A DNA stretch of 64,000 nucleotides from Salvator merianae (GCA_003586115.2 QVOM02000029.1:22930829-22994828), one strand, 5' to 3'. Positions 9,849-24,050 are shown, counted from the stretch's first letter. Notes: a model not told the origin generated them from the letters alone. Numbers and translations are program-made.

Positions 9849-12800
9849 AATTTTAATCTATATGTGTGAATATTTATGGTTCATTTATTTCAAAGGGATT
9901 CTCAGTAATCAGTTGCACATTATTGAGGTTTGTGCCTTGAAGCACTCAGATTTATACAAGTAGATTGTCAAGTAATAGTTTTAGTGTTTGTATAATGCTA
10001 GTAATGCCAGTTGCAGGGAGTAAGTGATCTCTGTTTGCCTTTGCTATTAAATTCAGTTGTACTGAGTTAATAATTCCTGCTGATTTTGCAAGATGATGTT
10101 ACATTTGGAAAAGAGAAGTACAGAACTCCTGAAAGCTGCACATCTGTTACAGTAAAACATCTGATCACCTCTTAAATTTTAAGGTGGTTTGACAGTACAT
10201 AGTTAAGTAAGCCATCACTGGATCAAATAGCTTAAAATGTGAAACCTGAATCAAATAATAATAAAAGGTAGGTCAAGAGATATTTTTTTAAAAAACAAAG
10301 CACTGTGTAATGAAATATAACATTTGGCACTTGTTTAGTTGTGTTGGAAACTGAAATAACTAAGGAGGCAAAACTTTGTTACTGCCTGGCTGTATAGCCT
10401 CTTTGTTGTACTCTCAGAAAAAGTTATACTGTGTACAGCCTACCTTATTTTTTTTGTAGGGTGGGGGAAAGAGATCCTTCATTTAATTCTTTTTTTGTAT
10501 TTTGTAACTTAGTTTTAACTTGCTGTTATTGTGTAAGGCAGAGAAACCAAAGACTGTCCATTAAGGTTTACAATTAGCTTGCGTTCAGATTTGCTCAATC
10601 ATTCCATTCACAGTTATGTTCATCAGTAACCAAGGAGCTGAATAAATAACCCCCTGGGCTTTATTTGAATTTCATCGATCACCTCCTTCTAAATATAATA
10701 AATTTGGATAGTAATACACACTGATCTTCTCTTTGTAGCTGCCAAAATTACTGTAGACCTGGAAAAATGTAATATATTAAGAAAAAAGATTTTATACTTG
10801 ACCTGTCTGGCTCAAAAATGAATTCTATGTAGCAATAGGTATAAATGCAGGAAATATTAGTCAAATCTTTGATGACTAGGCATTGAATAGATGGTTCAAA
10901 ATGGTCCCCTAGAAACTAGAGTAGCTGTAATATTATACTCTAGCATCAAGTTTGATGTACACATTTTATTCTAGAAGAAACAGATTCATATTAAATAAGA
11001 ACTGTTGGTTAGGATTTACTTATGGTGATTCTCTGAAAATAGCTGCTGACATGACATGTATACAAAGAGAGCTCTTGTTATACTAGTCCATCTTCCTGGA
11101 CGAAGTAACATTATTAAGAATAAACTCTGCTGGGCCAATTATGACTGACTAATAGGTTATTATTGAGTTGAGAACTGTATCTTTTTGATTGGAATAGTAT
11201 ATAAAATCCAGAATGGATGAGGCAACAACTAAAGTCAGGTAGGCAACAGGGAATAAGATATCCAAACTAGGATATAGTGCTTATGTTTGAGGGAATTAGA
11301 AGAAATATAGAATCTAGTGATCAAAAGAAGCATATTGTCATGCTTGAGAATTAATGTGTGGAAATAAGTTAGTGGTTTCAAAATATTTCAGTTAGTAAAT
11401 TGATGCATGTTGCAAAAATTAGAAAAGAAAAATCTAAAAGAAATCTGAAAGGAAAAGTTGAAAAAAATGCATATCAACAAGGAGGACTTTTTCTTGCATT
11501 TAAGTCGGCTAGTTGCTTGCCATATTAACCTGTGCATGAATATTTAGTTTTGCTTCATTGTTTGTTTCAAACATCTGAATGAAGAAAGTGTTGAGTAACA
11601 TTGGATTCGCTCAAGTGAAGAGTCGGGAGGCAAGACATGATACAATATTATAGTAATGGTGTTACATTTCTGTATATCTCTTATGTCAAAAATTACAAGG
11701 ATGGATAAAGAACAAACATATAAGCATTTTAGCAGGTGCTGCAAAAATGCAAAATTAATTCACAATTCCTAATACATGGGCAAGCCCCTTGATTTCATTA
11801 TTGTCTGATAATTCAGGTGTGATCAAATGTTTATAGACACTAAAGGTTTATGTTTACAGACCAAAAAGCATGTGTACTTTGACCAGAGGTGAGTTTATTT
11901 GTGATATTTTTGGACAAGTAAAGGCAGCTGGCATCTGAAAGGGGGGGGGGAGAGAGACAGTAACTAGTGATTAAAGCTAGGAAGCTGCTGACAGCAAGAC
12001 TTTGATGTATTGCACATCAAACTTCCATTTGTCTCGGTTTCCTAATTTCAAGTATTACCAACAAATAGCCTGTTAGCCCTCCGCTCCCCACTGACTAGTT
12101 CTAGATGCTCTTTTTAAAAACGTGGGATAGAGTGGTGGTATTAACTGAGTAATAAAGTATTTTTCCTGACATTTGAAATTCATTCATTCATTCATTCAAT
12201 TAATTAATTAATTATGTGGATTCTTTATTCTGTCTACATCGTAATGTCTCAAGGCAGCTATTAAAAATGTCAATATCTGTAAACTTGAGAAAATGTTTCC
12301 GTTTGCTGTTGCACATGTTTCTTGATCCAAAGGTGAACAAAATAATTTTAAAAGGAGTCTTCAGGGTGAAACTGAAGAATTGCAATGCATAAGTAATTTA
12401 GTAGTGATCATTTATATATAAATAGAAACTTTTATTTCATTATAACTCAGCATTGTCCTTTGAATGTTCTGCTCCTGTTGTAAAGGGATACTACATTTAT
12501 AGTATTTTGCTTATATTTTAGACTTAATTGAATTGCCACTATATATCTATATATTTAGTTGAGTTTATAGGTGGCATGTATGATTCCTGTGACACCTCTA
12601 ATGCCCTTTGTAAGTCCATTTTCTGTCGTTTAATGTTGATCAGGTAATGGGTCTGGATTTTTAATATATTTGTAAAAGTGGGCACTTCAGCCTGCATTAT
12701 AAGCCATAGCTTCTTAAAGCCCATCTTCTACACAGCTGTTACAAACATTGGAACCCTGACCTGAATTCTAAATGGCAGGTTCAGGCAAGCTTGAACCAGA

Positions 12801-14100
12801 GATTTAGTAATTGGATAAAACAGTAACAATGTCTAGGGAAAATAAAATGTGTTAAATAATCATATTTACATAGGATAGTCTTTGTTGTATTTATGCCCTC
12901 CAGTTGTGTTGGATAGGTATGCTGGCTAAGACTGATATAAACCCTAGTCTCAAAACAGCTGGTAGTCACGGTTAGCCAAAGGTGGAGCAGGAATTTACTT
13001 TAATTCTATGCAAGCTGTACAGAAGAGTATTATCCATTAGAATGCTGTTAACAAAATTCAGAGTGGAATTTATTCATTTTTATGAATACCTACTAGTCAT
13101 CATTTTCCAAGGGTGCCTTTAACACTTTAGAAAAATGGGGAAACATTGCATTTTATTACACCACCAAGGTGATCAGTCTATCTATCTATTTTTCTTAACT
13201 TCTAGCTGGAATTTATCTTTTAAAGATTTGTTGATGCACTGCATTGTAAGTCTATTGCAATACAAAAACGTTCTTTTTAGTGGTGGTAGCAAAGGACTCT
13301 GGTGTTTACAATATGAAGGAGTGTTGTTTACTTCTTTGAGAACTTTTCTTGGTTGAGGGCAAGCATGCACTTTTTGCTAACTTTTGTCTTTTACATTTTT
13401 CAGTTGATTACATTACTCTTCAGTGTTTTGAAGGGTTTAGAGCACTTAAACATATATTAGTTTTATTTTATTCAAAATAGAGCTGAAGGAAGGATGGCTT
13501 TGTTATTTCCATATCATCGATGTGGGGAGAAGTGATGAAGCTGAGAGATGCCACCTTGTTTAAAATCAACCCATGATGTGGCAATCAATCAAGGAATTCC
13601 TCAGAGTGTCTTCCTTTATAGTATTTTTTGTTTTTTAAATCTTCTCACCAAGTTCTTTTATTAGTTCTTGGTAGGCAAAGTTAGCTGATGTTCTTCACAA
13701 GAGCACTAAAGCTTTTGGATTTTGGATTTTTTTTTTTTTTTTACACGATCTTCATAATGAAGCAGCATGTATAACTGAAGAAAGAATTATTTTCCCCCTC
13801 AAACAAAACAAAATCTGACCAAAATCCATGCTTTTCTTATGCACTTTTTGAAAGTACAGGAATTACCCAATGCAATTTATAGTAGGACTCAGGGGTAACA
13901 GAAAGAAAACTTGGATTGTCTACATGTTTTAAATAAATTAGTTTGGTAGTTCTAAAATGATTACTCCTACTAGCGCTGCTACTTTTGCTAAGTTTATTTA
14001 AATTTCTGAGCTCAGTCCAAGCCTTAGATTAATGGTGATTGAGGTGTACATAGAATGCATTTGTCTGTCACCACCAGGCCTCTACAATGATAGTATTCAT
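9849..14100. other. TRPS1 intron, unique AT-rich
   Basis: No coding signal. Simple sequence only: G10 at 11941-11950, (ATTC)n then (ATTA)n at about 12179-12214, and T16 at 13727-13742. No transposon terminus was recognised, which makes the 4 kb after the exon repeat-poor compared with the rest of the window. Confidence 0.6.
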
Positions 14101-14104
14101 GCAA

Positions 14105-14530
14105 AGGCCTCACTATTTATTTATTTACAACATTTATGCAACACTTCCCATTAAAGATTCCTAAAGAAGTTTACGAAAATGTAGATTAAAAATGGGAGTA
14201 TCACTTAAAATTGAACAGTCTAAAACATAGAAAAGCAGGTGAGCCAGGAAAACGACCATTTATGTAGGGAATGTCTAGATGAAGGGCAGGCACCTGAATG
14301 CTGTAGTTGTAGGCACCATATCAAGAAAAGCCACAAGTAATGGTGCCATTGTCTCTTAATTGCTACCAGTGGACATTGTTAACAGCACAAGCTAGGGCAA
14401 CAAAAGTGTGGAGATCTGGAGAACGTGTGAGTGCCAACTATTACAAATCCCATTTGGTCATGAGCTGAGCTGGCAGCTCACTGGTACCTGCTTAACAGCA
14501 GCAAAGAATGCTGAAAAGAGTACACCGTTA
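14105..14530 (+). repeat. Squamate LINE-tail-type repeat, diverged copy
   Basis: Starts 'tatttatttatttacaac' and 'cacttcccattaaagattcctaaagaagtttac', then 'atgtagggaatgtctagatgaa'. This parallels 'acatagggaatgcctgcgtaaa' in the copy at 59730. Confidence 0.5.
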
Positions 14531-14555
14531 GGGCATTGATCAGAAAGGGGACTAC

Positions 14556-14941
14556 GGGCCTCTCTTCCTCATGTTAATGCAGAATATGGGAGGTCCTGCC
14601 CACCATGGGTACACTCCATCTGCAACAAATGAGCATGATACAGATCAAGGGGCCCTTGATCTGAATCACCAGTAGATCTCAATATCATGCACCGCAGATA
14701 TGGTGCATCATAGAAATGGGTTCCCTGGGGCCTCTGGGGCTAGGAACCCATAGAGGCTAGGGTGGAGCCCACAGATGCTAAACCCTGAAGCTCGTGTGAG
14801 TTTCAGTGCTGGAGTGGGGTCTGGTCTGTGCATTGTGCAGATGCCGCTGTTCCAGATCATGCTGGGCCATGCCCGAACCAGCAGGCATCACTGGTCCAGA
14901 CCTGCTGGTTCAGATTGTGATCTTTCAGTGCAGAAGGGCCC
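14556..14941. mobile_element. MITE with GGGCC termini
   Basis: The right end ...TTTCAGTGCAGAAGGGCCC is the inverted form of the common terminus. A GGGCC at 14556 is the likely left end. The interior has the palindrome CAGATCAAGGGGCCCTTGATCTG-like around 14641-14664 and repeated 'cctgctggt' and 'ggtccaga' words. The left boundary is tentative. Confidence 0.6.
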
Positions 14942-14944
14942 TTA

Positions 14945-17900
14945 GTCAGTATGCATTGACTGTTTTAATGATGCCTTAACTATGCTTTTAATGCATCTAA
15001 TATTCTGTTCTACTCATGCCTGCTTTGTTTTATGGTGCTTTTGCATTTTTATTTGGTTTTGAAGAAAGGCAATTAGTAAATAAAAAATAAATAAGCATAC
15101 AATATGCTAAAGTCTATGAAACAAAGAGCAAAGGCCTCTGGAAAAATCTTGTGTTGTGCAGAACTAGCAGATGTAATAGTAAGAGTAACCATCTTGAAAG
15201 AGAGAGAGTGTAGAAGGCTACAGAGAATTTCAAAAGAAACAGAGACCTTTCTGTAACATTGTAAATGTGATGTTGATAGAACAACTTGTGGGAACAAAGG
15301 CATGGTAGATGTGAGCCTGAAAGTAAAAAGGCACATGTACAAAACCATCGAGTTGCCACCGAAACTGGCAACCTTTCATTACATATGCTCTTGTAATGCA
15401 TAATACTTATACAGGAAGGATTTTGTCATTTATGGAATGAGTTTGATTGAGACCATTGATATAAAAACTGAAGCTTTGCTAAAGGCGGCGGTGGTGGTTT
15501 GTACTAACTAACTGTTACAGTTACATAAATACCAAAAGTCTTTGAAGGGTTTTTTTTTTTTTTTTTTGTATATTTGTAGTTGGGGGTTAGATGTGACTCA
15601 CGGGATAGGTGAGGTGGAAGTGCAAGTCACTGATAAGGGCCGTACCTGTGTTGGTGCTGAATCACACCTGGATCCAAGCACAATTCAGCACCTTTGAAAG
15701 CAAGGTACAGTTGCTGCCTGTCCTTTCCCACCTCTTACTCCATCACATAAGCCTTTTTTTTTTAAACTAAGAAGCAGGCAGTAATTTTGAATAATGTAAA
15801 CTGAAGTTTCAATGTATGTATCATATTGTGCACTGAGGTATATCCTAGATCTGTTTAAGGCTCAAACTTCTAAGGGTCCAACACCTTTCAAACCAGCCAC
15901 ATCCTTACAGGCCTGGCAGAAGCTGACAGAGGTATAGTAGCCACAAAATTCCACTGGGTTCAGATTCCCTTTCCCTTTCCAGTTCCCCTAAAAAGGCTGA
16001 GTGGGGCATCCATGTGTGAGAAGTGGCTGAGGTAAGTCTCTCTCTCAACTGCCTTACCTTTAGGGGTGAGTTTGCAAGTTCCATCTTGAAAACTCAGCTC
16101 TTATTGAAGGAGGACATAGCTGCCTTGAACGGCTTATAAGCCCTTGGAATATGAGCCTAGTATATTCTCATTGAACTGAGGAAAGGGGCAAGTTGAAGAG
16201 ATTTTCACTCCTTGCATCCAGATTTTCTACTGTTAAAATTTACTTATGGCATTCTACTTTATGGTCTGTAGTTTTCACCGAGTTCTAGGCCTACTGAATT
16301 AAGAAGCAAGTCCCTCAACTAGATTTGAAGAACTAGTTATTGACAGTAAAGCAAATTATGTGGTAGCTTTTCATTGTTCCTGTTGTAAAATCAAACTAAC
16401 TTCTTCCTTAGAATATCCTTACTTCCATATGCTCAGCAGACTGTTTGGTCTAGTGGAGGTGTTAAACCATAGGCCAGCATCATATTCCCAGACCAGTGAA
16501 AATTAGCTGCATTTTAGGAGCACTGATTTTGGAGAGAAAGCAAGAGCCAAGAATCAAACATTTAGCGCATCACAGATTTGCCGTATTGATTTCAGTGGGA
16601 GAACAGCATGATATATATTAATAGAATTGGACTCCTAATATATAATTCAAAATAACGGCGATCTGTCATGACCTACAGAAAAGCATTTGAGCCCTTTCAA
16701 TTGATTTCAGTTGAGGTACTTCATCTGACTTCTTATACATAATTGAGAATAAGTCTGCATTGAGCACACAGGTAAAACTTTCTGAAAAATATGCACAGAA
16801 ATGTGCTTTCTAGTTATGCAGTTAATACAGAAATTCATCATTCTAAAACGTGTGATTGTGAACATATCTTTTGTTTAAATACATGTATAAACAACTGTAA
16901 TGGAATGAGCCTACCTAATATTTTTTACGTAGATCTCTTTTATTTGCTGGCTACTTTCCCCTTTTGATATCAACAGGACTGAGAAGTGCTTTACTTGCCA
17001 GTATATAACTAATTTCATGTATATTGCTTACATATTAGCTTTAGCTTTTTCAGAAAATCTTTCACAATGTATTCCAGGCCTTGAAAGCTTTAAAGACATA
17101 GCTGTGAAAAGGAGAAACATCTGAAAGAGTTTCTCTTTAGCTGTATTTCATTTTTTGCTCATTTCCTTTGACTCTCAGGAAGTATTTATAGTTAAGGCTA
17201 TTCCTTGCCATACGGGAACTCTAATTAACTGAGGGAAGCTCAGCGGGCGCTGTGTCTTACTAATGCACATAGCTATGCTGGGTCAAAGCATTGCTGAATT
17301 CTCCAGTTTTGTTAGAAGCACCTGTTTCCACAGTTCAGTGTTTGGGGATATGGGGAGGTTAATTTCTAAGTTTAAACTACATCCTGAAAAAAACCTTAAA
17401 AAAACCAAACAAAAAAACCCACGTTCACTTAAGCAGGAAACTGTTATATAAATTGATTAGAAACATTTGTTGTTGAATGCTGGGTGCTCCTGAATTTTGT
17501 CAGAAGACAATATTGCATTTGACTTGTGGAAACCTGAAAACTTTCTGTTACATTCTGAAGGAGTTCAGAAAGAACTGGCTTCTCAACTGTTGACAGCCAC
17601 TTTGCGTGCGAGTGAATATTTTGCATCCCTCTTTGTGGATGAGTAATCAGAGATCGGCAGAAAGGAATATTTAAAATGTTAACTCAGCCCAGCAAAATGG
17701 ATGTCTCAGGATTGTGTGGATTGAATTTAAGGATTGTCAGGTGGGGACGTAGCCTCACCCTGTGGTTATTTACTCAACTAGATATGCTTTAGGAAGAAAT
17801 ATGTAGGAATGAATTAGGCAGTAAAATCATTATTTGGGTGTGGTGAAATCATATTGTGTGTGAATGTTACATCAAAAACATATAGCGAAAAAGGTGAATC

Positions 17901-20560
17901 AGTCCCAAAACAAAGAAATTAGAACCCTCCTCAGGTTTTGTTTTGTTTAAGAGCAACAGTGTCTGCCAAAGTTGCTAGGATCTGGGATTAAAAAAAAAAT
18001 CCCTAGAGAACATCACTTTTCATCCCAATTCAAAATTAACTCCATAAATTAAATTGTCATAGAGCCAAGACTGTAAGAAAAAGCCTTATAGTTAAGAGCG
18101 TCCTGTTTATGTCTGTGTTTATGCTTATGCGTTACTTGGCAAAATGGCTATGGATTTTAGTAACCTTTCTTGATTCTGACTCTATTGAAGTAGGTGGAAG
18201 AAACATGTATTATTTTCCTTACTGAGAATGTGTAGGCATTGCAACTCAGAAATGATCAGAAAACCATTAATTTTTATATTTTAGCCCCATTTCTTGTGAT
18301 GTTTGATACTTCAAAGCAAGACATTAATGTCCTTTATTTACTAAATTTAAAACTTTTCATTTATAAAAATAAAGCTGTAGTTCTTCTTTAAGCTATACAC
18401 TTGAATCCTGTTTGCCTATGCTGTCGCCAAAAATCCATCATGAAATATTTGAATATATGTTGCATTATAAGCTCTTCCTTCATTTTAAAACAAGTTTTAT
18501 TAATGTTCAAATCTTAGAACATTGTTCCCGCCAGTAAGAGACAGAGAGGAGGGCAAAGGAAAGCAAAGCAAAGGGGGAAAATGGATTTTTGAAATTATTT
18601 GTTATGAACGTAACACAAACTTGGTAGAAATAGTTTTGATTAATGTGTTGTTTTAAGTCTAAAATCTTGGCTCATAAAATGTCACTTATTAAGTATCTAT
18701 GGAGCAGTCATATGTTCAAATGAGAAGTTGGGTTACTTCAAACTAAATTTAGTTAGGTGGGGTACAAATCTCATCTGTTGCTGTCCCTGCAAATAGCTTC
18801 CAATCACAGCTGTTTTGGTGAGAAAAAATATCTATCATGACTCATTTGCGCTATATTTGCAAGGAGTGAAGAAATTAAAACTCAACCACACATAGAAGGA
18901 AACTGAAAAAGAAAAAAAAATCATATTTATGTGTGTGTTGTGAATGTGAAAATCTGTTGGGTACTCCAGCAATGTGCTAGTTCAGTGGTCCACTCCATTC
19001 TTTTATATTCCATCTATTTTATAAGAGAAAGTAGCCTCTGGCTCATGCTTGTATGTACCATAACAAATGTGTTACTATTTAAGATGTCACAGGACACCTC
19101 ATTTAAAAACAAATTACAAGAAGCCAGTTCCTTGTTAAGTTGAGCGATCTCTGGATTTTTGGAGAGCATGTTTTGGTGAATCACTGAACTAGCCTTGAAA
19201 TTGCAGGGAATCACTTGCTAATGGAATAATAACAACAATAAAAAAGCACCTTTGATCCAGGTTGGGCACTTCAAAGCCATCCCATACTTCGCCTCTACAT
19301 GACTAAAAGGCTTTAAGGCAGGTAGTACAAGGGGGAAAACACTGAAATCAAAGAGAGACTTAATATAAACTATTATAGTCTATACAAGACATTTGAAGAA
19401 TAATATCTCTAAATATTTATAGCTTTTCCTTCTGGCACCTACATGTTAGTAGTTGTCTTTCATGTTTGTTGTATAAGGTCTTTGGAATGCAATGGGTCAG
19501 ATGGACAAAGAATGATTTATTTTTGCACCTGACAAATGTGCTTCTGTCAGGTAGTGATTGCTTACCAAAATGCAAGAAGCAGTCATAATAGTTTGATTAA
19601 CCTGTGCATCTTCATTTGTGAAGCCTCCTTATTTCACATCATAGTGATAGACTATGTAGTTCCTAATGATTTCTGCTCAAATGGCTAACCTCTGGCTCTC
19701 CAGATGTTGAACTTTAGCTACCATAATGGTTTGCTGTTTGTCACATTGGTGCTGGCTCTTGGGAGTTGTACTTTAGTAGCATCTGTAGGTCCATGGTTTT
19801 ACTGTCCTTGGTATAGTGACTAACAACAGTTTTATAGGGTTCCAGACTTGCACTCATTCACCAAGTGAATGATAAATACCAGGGATGAAACTAGAACCAG
19901 TAATGGCTGGCCAACAGTGCTAAAATTATTAAGGTCTGCTTCTTCAGCTATCTTTTCTATGCACATTCTTCATTCTATTGTTCAACGTGCTGCATTTAAA
20001 ACGGGTTACCAAAGATGTTGTGAAAAGTCCTTCCTTTGAGGAACTTTGGTTGCTTTTCTATATTCTTATATAACATGTTTTTTTGTGATAGCTTTATTTT
20101 TTTTTTTAAGGTGGCACACCTTCTAATAAAGAAACAGCAAAATTGATTATAATATTGCTACTTCCATTGCCCTAGCACTGTGGCTATAAAGATGCTAGGT
20201 TGGCAGAATGACTGTTTTTGTAAGGGTGATGTACCACTCGAAATGGCTAAAGCTGTAAAAGTGAACATTCGCCAAGCAGTTTATACCTGGAATTATTTAC
20301 CAGATACTATTTATAATTCTTTATAGTTGGTAAAATTAATTTGTTTGCCCTGGAAAATAGATACTATATAAATTTCTTAAACTGAGCCCTGGCATTCCCT
20401 TTCAGATAAGCGACATAGGGTAGTCTCTTAATTATTCTATATATATTAGCAAGCACTGGGCCCTTAAATGCATCTTTATCTGCACAAATGTTGTTGTTCC
20501 TAAGTGAAGTAACTGTGACACCTGCTCTTTTTTGCCTTTTAGAAGACTTCTTTAAAAACT
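14945..20560. other. TRPS1 intron, mostly unique
   Basis: T18 at 15550-15567 and short purine or pyrimidine runs. A 'tggctctccagatgttgaacttta' / 'gggagttgtactt' fragment at about 19690-19790 belongs to the common squamate 'gatgggagttgtagt' repeat. Nothing coding. Confidence 0.55.
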
Positions 20561-20990
20561 GAACAAAACAACCTGCTAAGCAAAGATTAGAGTTAATGTT
20601 TGCAATTGCTCTTCTTTGCAGGCAGCGATATTAAACTTAAATGTCTTATGAAGAAAATGGCGTGTTGAGCTTTAGCCAGCACTGGAGCTGCTGCTGCTGC
20701 TGCTAATATCAATTCACGCACGGCTGTGCACATTTTTGCAATCTGAAGGGATGTAATTTATTAGATTGAAACAAAGTGTGATCAATACAGTCCTTAATGC
20801 AATCAATAACAAGAACTGCCAAAAGGCATTTTACCATATTTCAAACTGAAAAAAGTGTTTTCTGCCATTTTTTTGAAATCAGCATTCTACCTTCAGTTTA
20901 TCAGCAGATGGCAAGAAATATTTCAGCAAAGTCCATCTGCCTATCCATTTCTGATAAAGTACAAATTGAACATTAGTTTTCCTGGCAAGT
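20560..20990. promoter_or_regulatory. Candidate conserved non-coding element
   Basis: Repeat-free and compositionally balanced, with a dense run of factor-like words: TGCAATTGCT, CAATCAATAACAAG (SOX/HOX-like), CAGATGG (E-box-like) and a (GCT)6 run at about 20687-20705. Intronic enhancers are common in developmental regulators such as TRPS1. This is a judgement from sequence texture only. Confidence 0.3.
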
Positions 20991-21029
20991 TTGCAAAATA
21001 AAATAAAGAAACAGTTCAAACTTGTATCT

Positions 21030-21470
21030 TCTAGCAGTAGAATCCATTCAGGATTTTATTTTTAAAGCAACAGGCTATTCTGCAAGCTTCTAATTCATCC
21101 CAGCCCTGCATTTTGCATGATGTACTCTGCATATAAGTTAAATAAATAGGGTGTGAATATACAGCCTTGTCATACTTGTTTCCCAATCTTGAACCAATCA
21201 GTTGTTCCATATTTGGTTCTAGCTGTTGCTTTTTGACCCGCATAGAGCTTCCTCAGCAGATAGATAAGGTGGTCTGGTACTCCCATCTTTTTAAATACTT
21301 GCCACAAATTGTCGGGATCCACACAGTCAAGGCCTTAGTGTAACCAATGAAGCAAAAATAGGTGTTTTTCTGGAACTCCCTTGCTGGTAATTTGATCTCT
21401 AGTTCCTCTGCTCCTTCGAAAACTAGTTTGCACCACTGGTAGTTCTTGGTACTCACGAAGTCCCAGTGCT
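21030..21470 (-). mobile_element. BovB/RTE LINE RT-domain fragment, antisense
   Basis: The minus strand reads EFQKNTYFCFIGYTKAL, then WKYLK-like and 'MGVPDHL'-like segments, TTDWFKIGK, a degraded QGCI box, LFNLYAEYIMQNAGLDE. These are successive RT motifs 3-5 of RTE/BovB LINEs, broken by stops and frameshifts. It lacks both LINE ends. It is a different segment, overlapping only partly with the 7620-8620 fragment. Confidence 0.88.
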
Positions 21471-22655
21471 GATTTTTAAAACCCTATATGGCATAAGATT
21501 ATGGGATGCCTCTACACATATATTTAAAAAGTACCTGTTGAAACCCTTGCTGCCTCAACTTGTTCTAACCCTTTGTTTTTGAACTTCTTTCAAAGGCAAT
21601 CATACACAGAGAGCTGCAGTAATCTCTATGAGAAATTAGTAAAACCTAGGTCACTGTGATCACTAGTTGGAGATTAAAGTCTGTCTCTCTGTAAATTTGC
21701 ATGTTACCCATCTGTCTGTTCAGACTATTCCATGCATATCCTTATGCTATTTTAGAGCCTAGTTATTCCTGAGTGTCCATCAATCATCTGGCTGTTGACA
21801 GTCTCCATGTTTAACTGCTGATAAACAAGACTGAGGTTAAGTTAATGTTTCAAAAGAAATTTATTTAAAAACCTTATATCTGTTTTACCCCATTTATTAA
21901 GTCAGTCCCTTTTACCCCTTTTGTCAGCTCTTAAATGACTCAGGTGGCTAGTCACAGTAATCTTAACTTGGACAGAACTGATGAGGATTGTAACCTTCTG
22001 CTTTAGTCATCTTACAGAATAATAATAATTAATAGTAGTATTTTAATAGCAGCCATTAACCAGGAATGGTGAAGAATTCAAGGATTGTGAGAGTATTAGA
22101 CAGTGGATTTATGCCCTCCTGGTCTATTTTTGATCAGACCCAAGAAGTTCAAAATGAATTTTACAGAAAACTCCAGATATTACCTCCAAAGTCCAGAATG
22201 TTGCCAGAAAAATGTGAATGCTTCTGAAGAAATAAGGACCATTGCTCCAATGGATTCCGTTAACAGTAGATATTGAGGCAGTCTGGGACACTGGGACACA
22301 GTGTGACATGAGGAGGCTCCAATTTGAAGCCTTACTTTGATCTCCCAGAACTGGCATTGTAGACTGCAGCAAATCAAAATACAGTTTGAGAAGATCAATA
22401 GGAGTTTTCCAATAGTATCCTTGGTTTTCCCTACCACCTTTTGGTCCCTATGTGAGGGCCATCATTGGCTGATACCATCTGGGAGATACTTGTATTCTTT
22501 TCCCAAAATATTGGAAAAAGTGGTCACCCAATGAAGCTAATTGGAACAAAGAAAAGGAATATTGTTTTTGACACAACACATAATTAAACTTTAGAATTTG
22601 CTCCCATGCAGTGTGTTGTTGGCTACCAGCTTGTATGGCTCCAAAAAATGTTTGA
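21471..22655. other. Intron, nothing recognised
   Basis: No coding or RNA signal. AT-rich with short simple repeats. Confidence 0.5.
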
Positions 22656-22659
22656 ACTA

Positions 22660-22880
22660 GTTCATGTAAGTTAGGGCTGTCAATGCTATTAGTTGTGATG
22701 GGAATAGGAGGTGGAATGCCTCCAAAGGCCAGTTGTTGGGAATTGCAAGAAGTGCAAGTTGTGTACTCATTTCCTGCTGGTAGGCTTCCCTGTGCAGTTA
22801 GCTGGCTACTAAGCAAACTGCTAAACTAGGTGGCCCACAGGTCAAATTCAGAGGGACATTTCCCATGTTCTTATGAAATA
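22660..22880 (+). repeat. Squamate interspersed repeat ('catgttcttatg' end), copy 1
   Basis: Order: 'ggaggtggaatgcctccaaaggccagttg', 'ttgggaattgcaag', 'catttcctgctggtaggcttccctg', 'tggctact', 'ctaaactaggtgg', 'catgttcttatg'. It is the same family as the reverse-oriented copy at 24056-24340. This repeat is frequent in squamate genomes; I do not assign a Repbase name. Confidence 0.7.
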
Positions 22881-24050
22881 CTCAAGAGCATTCAGAAGGA
22901 GAAAGCCTATTACTAATAAACTATTAATAACCAAAGTGCTCTGGGCAGATTGTACAATTTTATTTCCATTTCTACCATGACTTCATTCTTCTGCCATAGA
23001 ACTCAGAAACCATTACATGCAGTTTCCAGGAAGTTGCCCACTTGCCCAGAACCCTCAAAAAAATTGTGGAGTTGCGCTGCAGTAGTAGGTAGGAACAAAC
23101 AGCTGTTGACAGGTGACCTTTGATGACATAAAATGAAGTTTGATTCATTGCAGATGGAAATAATATTTTCTGCCATTAAAGGCAACCCACACATTGCCAC
23201 TTAGCTCCTCTCTCCACCCCACTCTACCAACTGGCCCAGCTCTTCAGCCCTAGTAATGAAAGAGGCACTGGGCAAACAGGCTGCAGAATTCTGCTGATCG
23301 TTAGTCTGAAGAGATATTATTCAGAATGACAAAAACCAAATGTTCGATAAGCACTGATTTCTTCTTGCATTATTTTAATCCAGCACTTTAACACTGTGAC
23401 ATCTGTAGCTATTGAGCTGTGATGACACTTCTGACACAAACAAATGGTTTTGCAACCAGTCATGTTGGGTCAGAGTGGTGTGAATAGCCTGTGGAAATAA
23501 GGTTGGAGATGGAAAAACAACAGGCATGTAATGCTGGTCTAGCAAAGTGACAGTGTCATTTCTCAGAGTTTCAGCATTGTCAGCTGCACATTACTCTCTT
23601 TCTCTCTAAGGATAGCAGAATGTCTTTCTTGAAGCTGTTCATTTCCATGGAAAGGGTTGATCTTTTCTTGTTCCCTCCCTCTCCATTCCTCTGTCTCCAC
23701 TAGCCCTTATTAACAGGTTGCATGTATGATCCTCCTTTCGTCTTTGAACCTTATGCATGCTCTGACTTGTTAGAAATACAGTAATCAAAAGAAGATGTGG
23801 GTGGCAGAAGATTGCAATCACTAGGTTGACTGCAAATTCCAAAGACAATGACAAGGTGAAAAAAAGCCCTGAATGATTGTAGAACATTCTTAAACTGAAT
23901 TTTGACACATCCTCAGCTGAAGATGAGTGTGCACAATCTTCACAAAATTACTTTGGTGATTGATGCACTAAGGAAGAGAATTACATAATGTTTTATTGTT
24001 TTGCATATATCCCAGTTCTGCTAAATTGTATCTAGCTTTGCAACTTTGAT
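22881..24050. other. Intron, nothing recognised
   Basis: No supported gene. Ordinary AT-rich intron. Confidence 0.5.
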
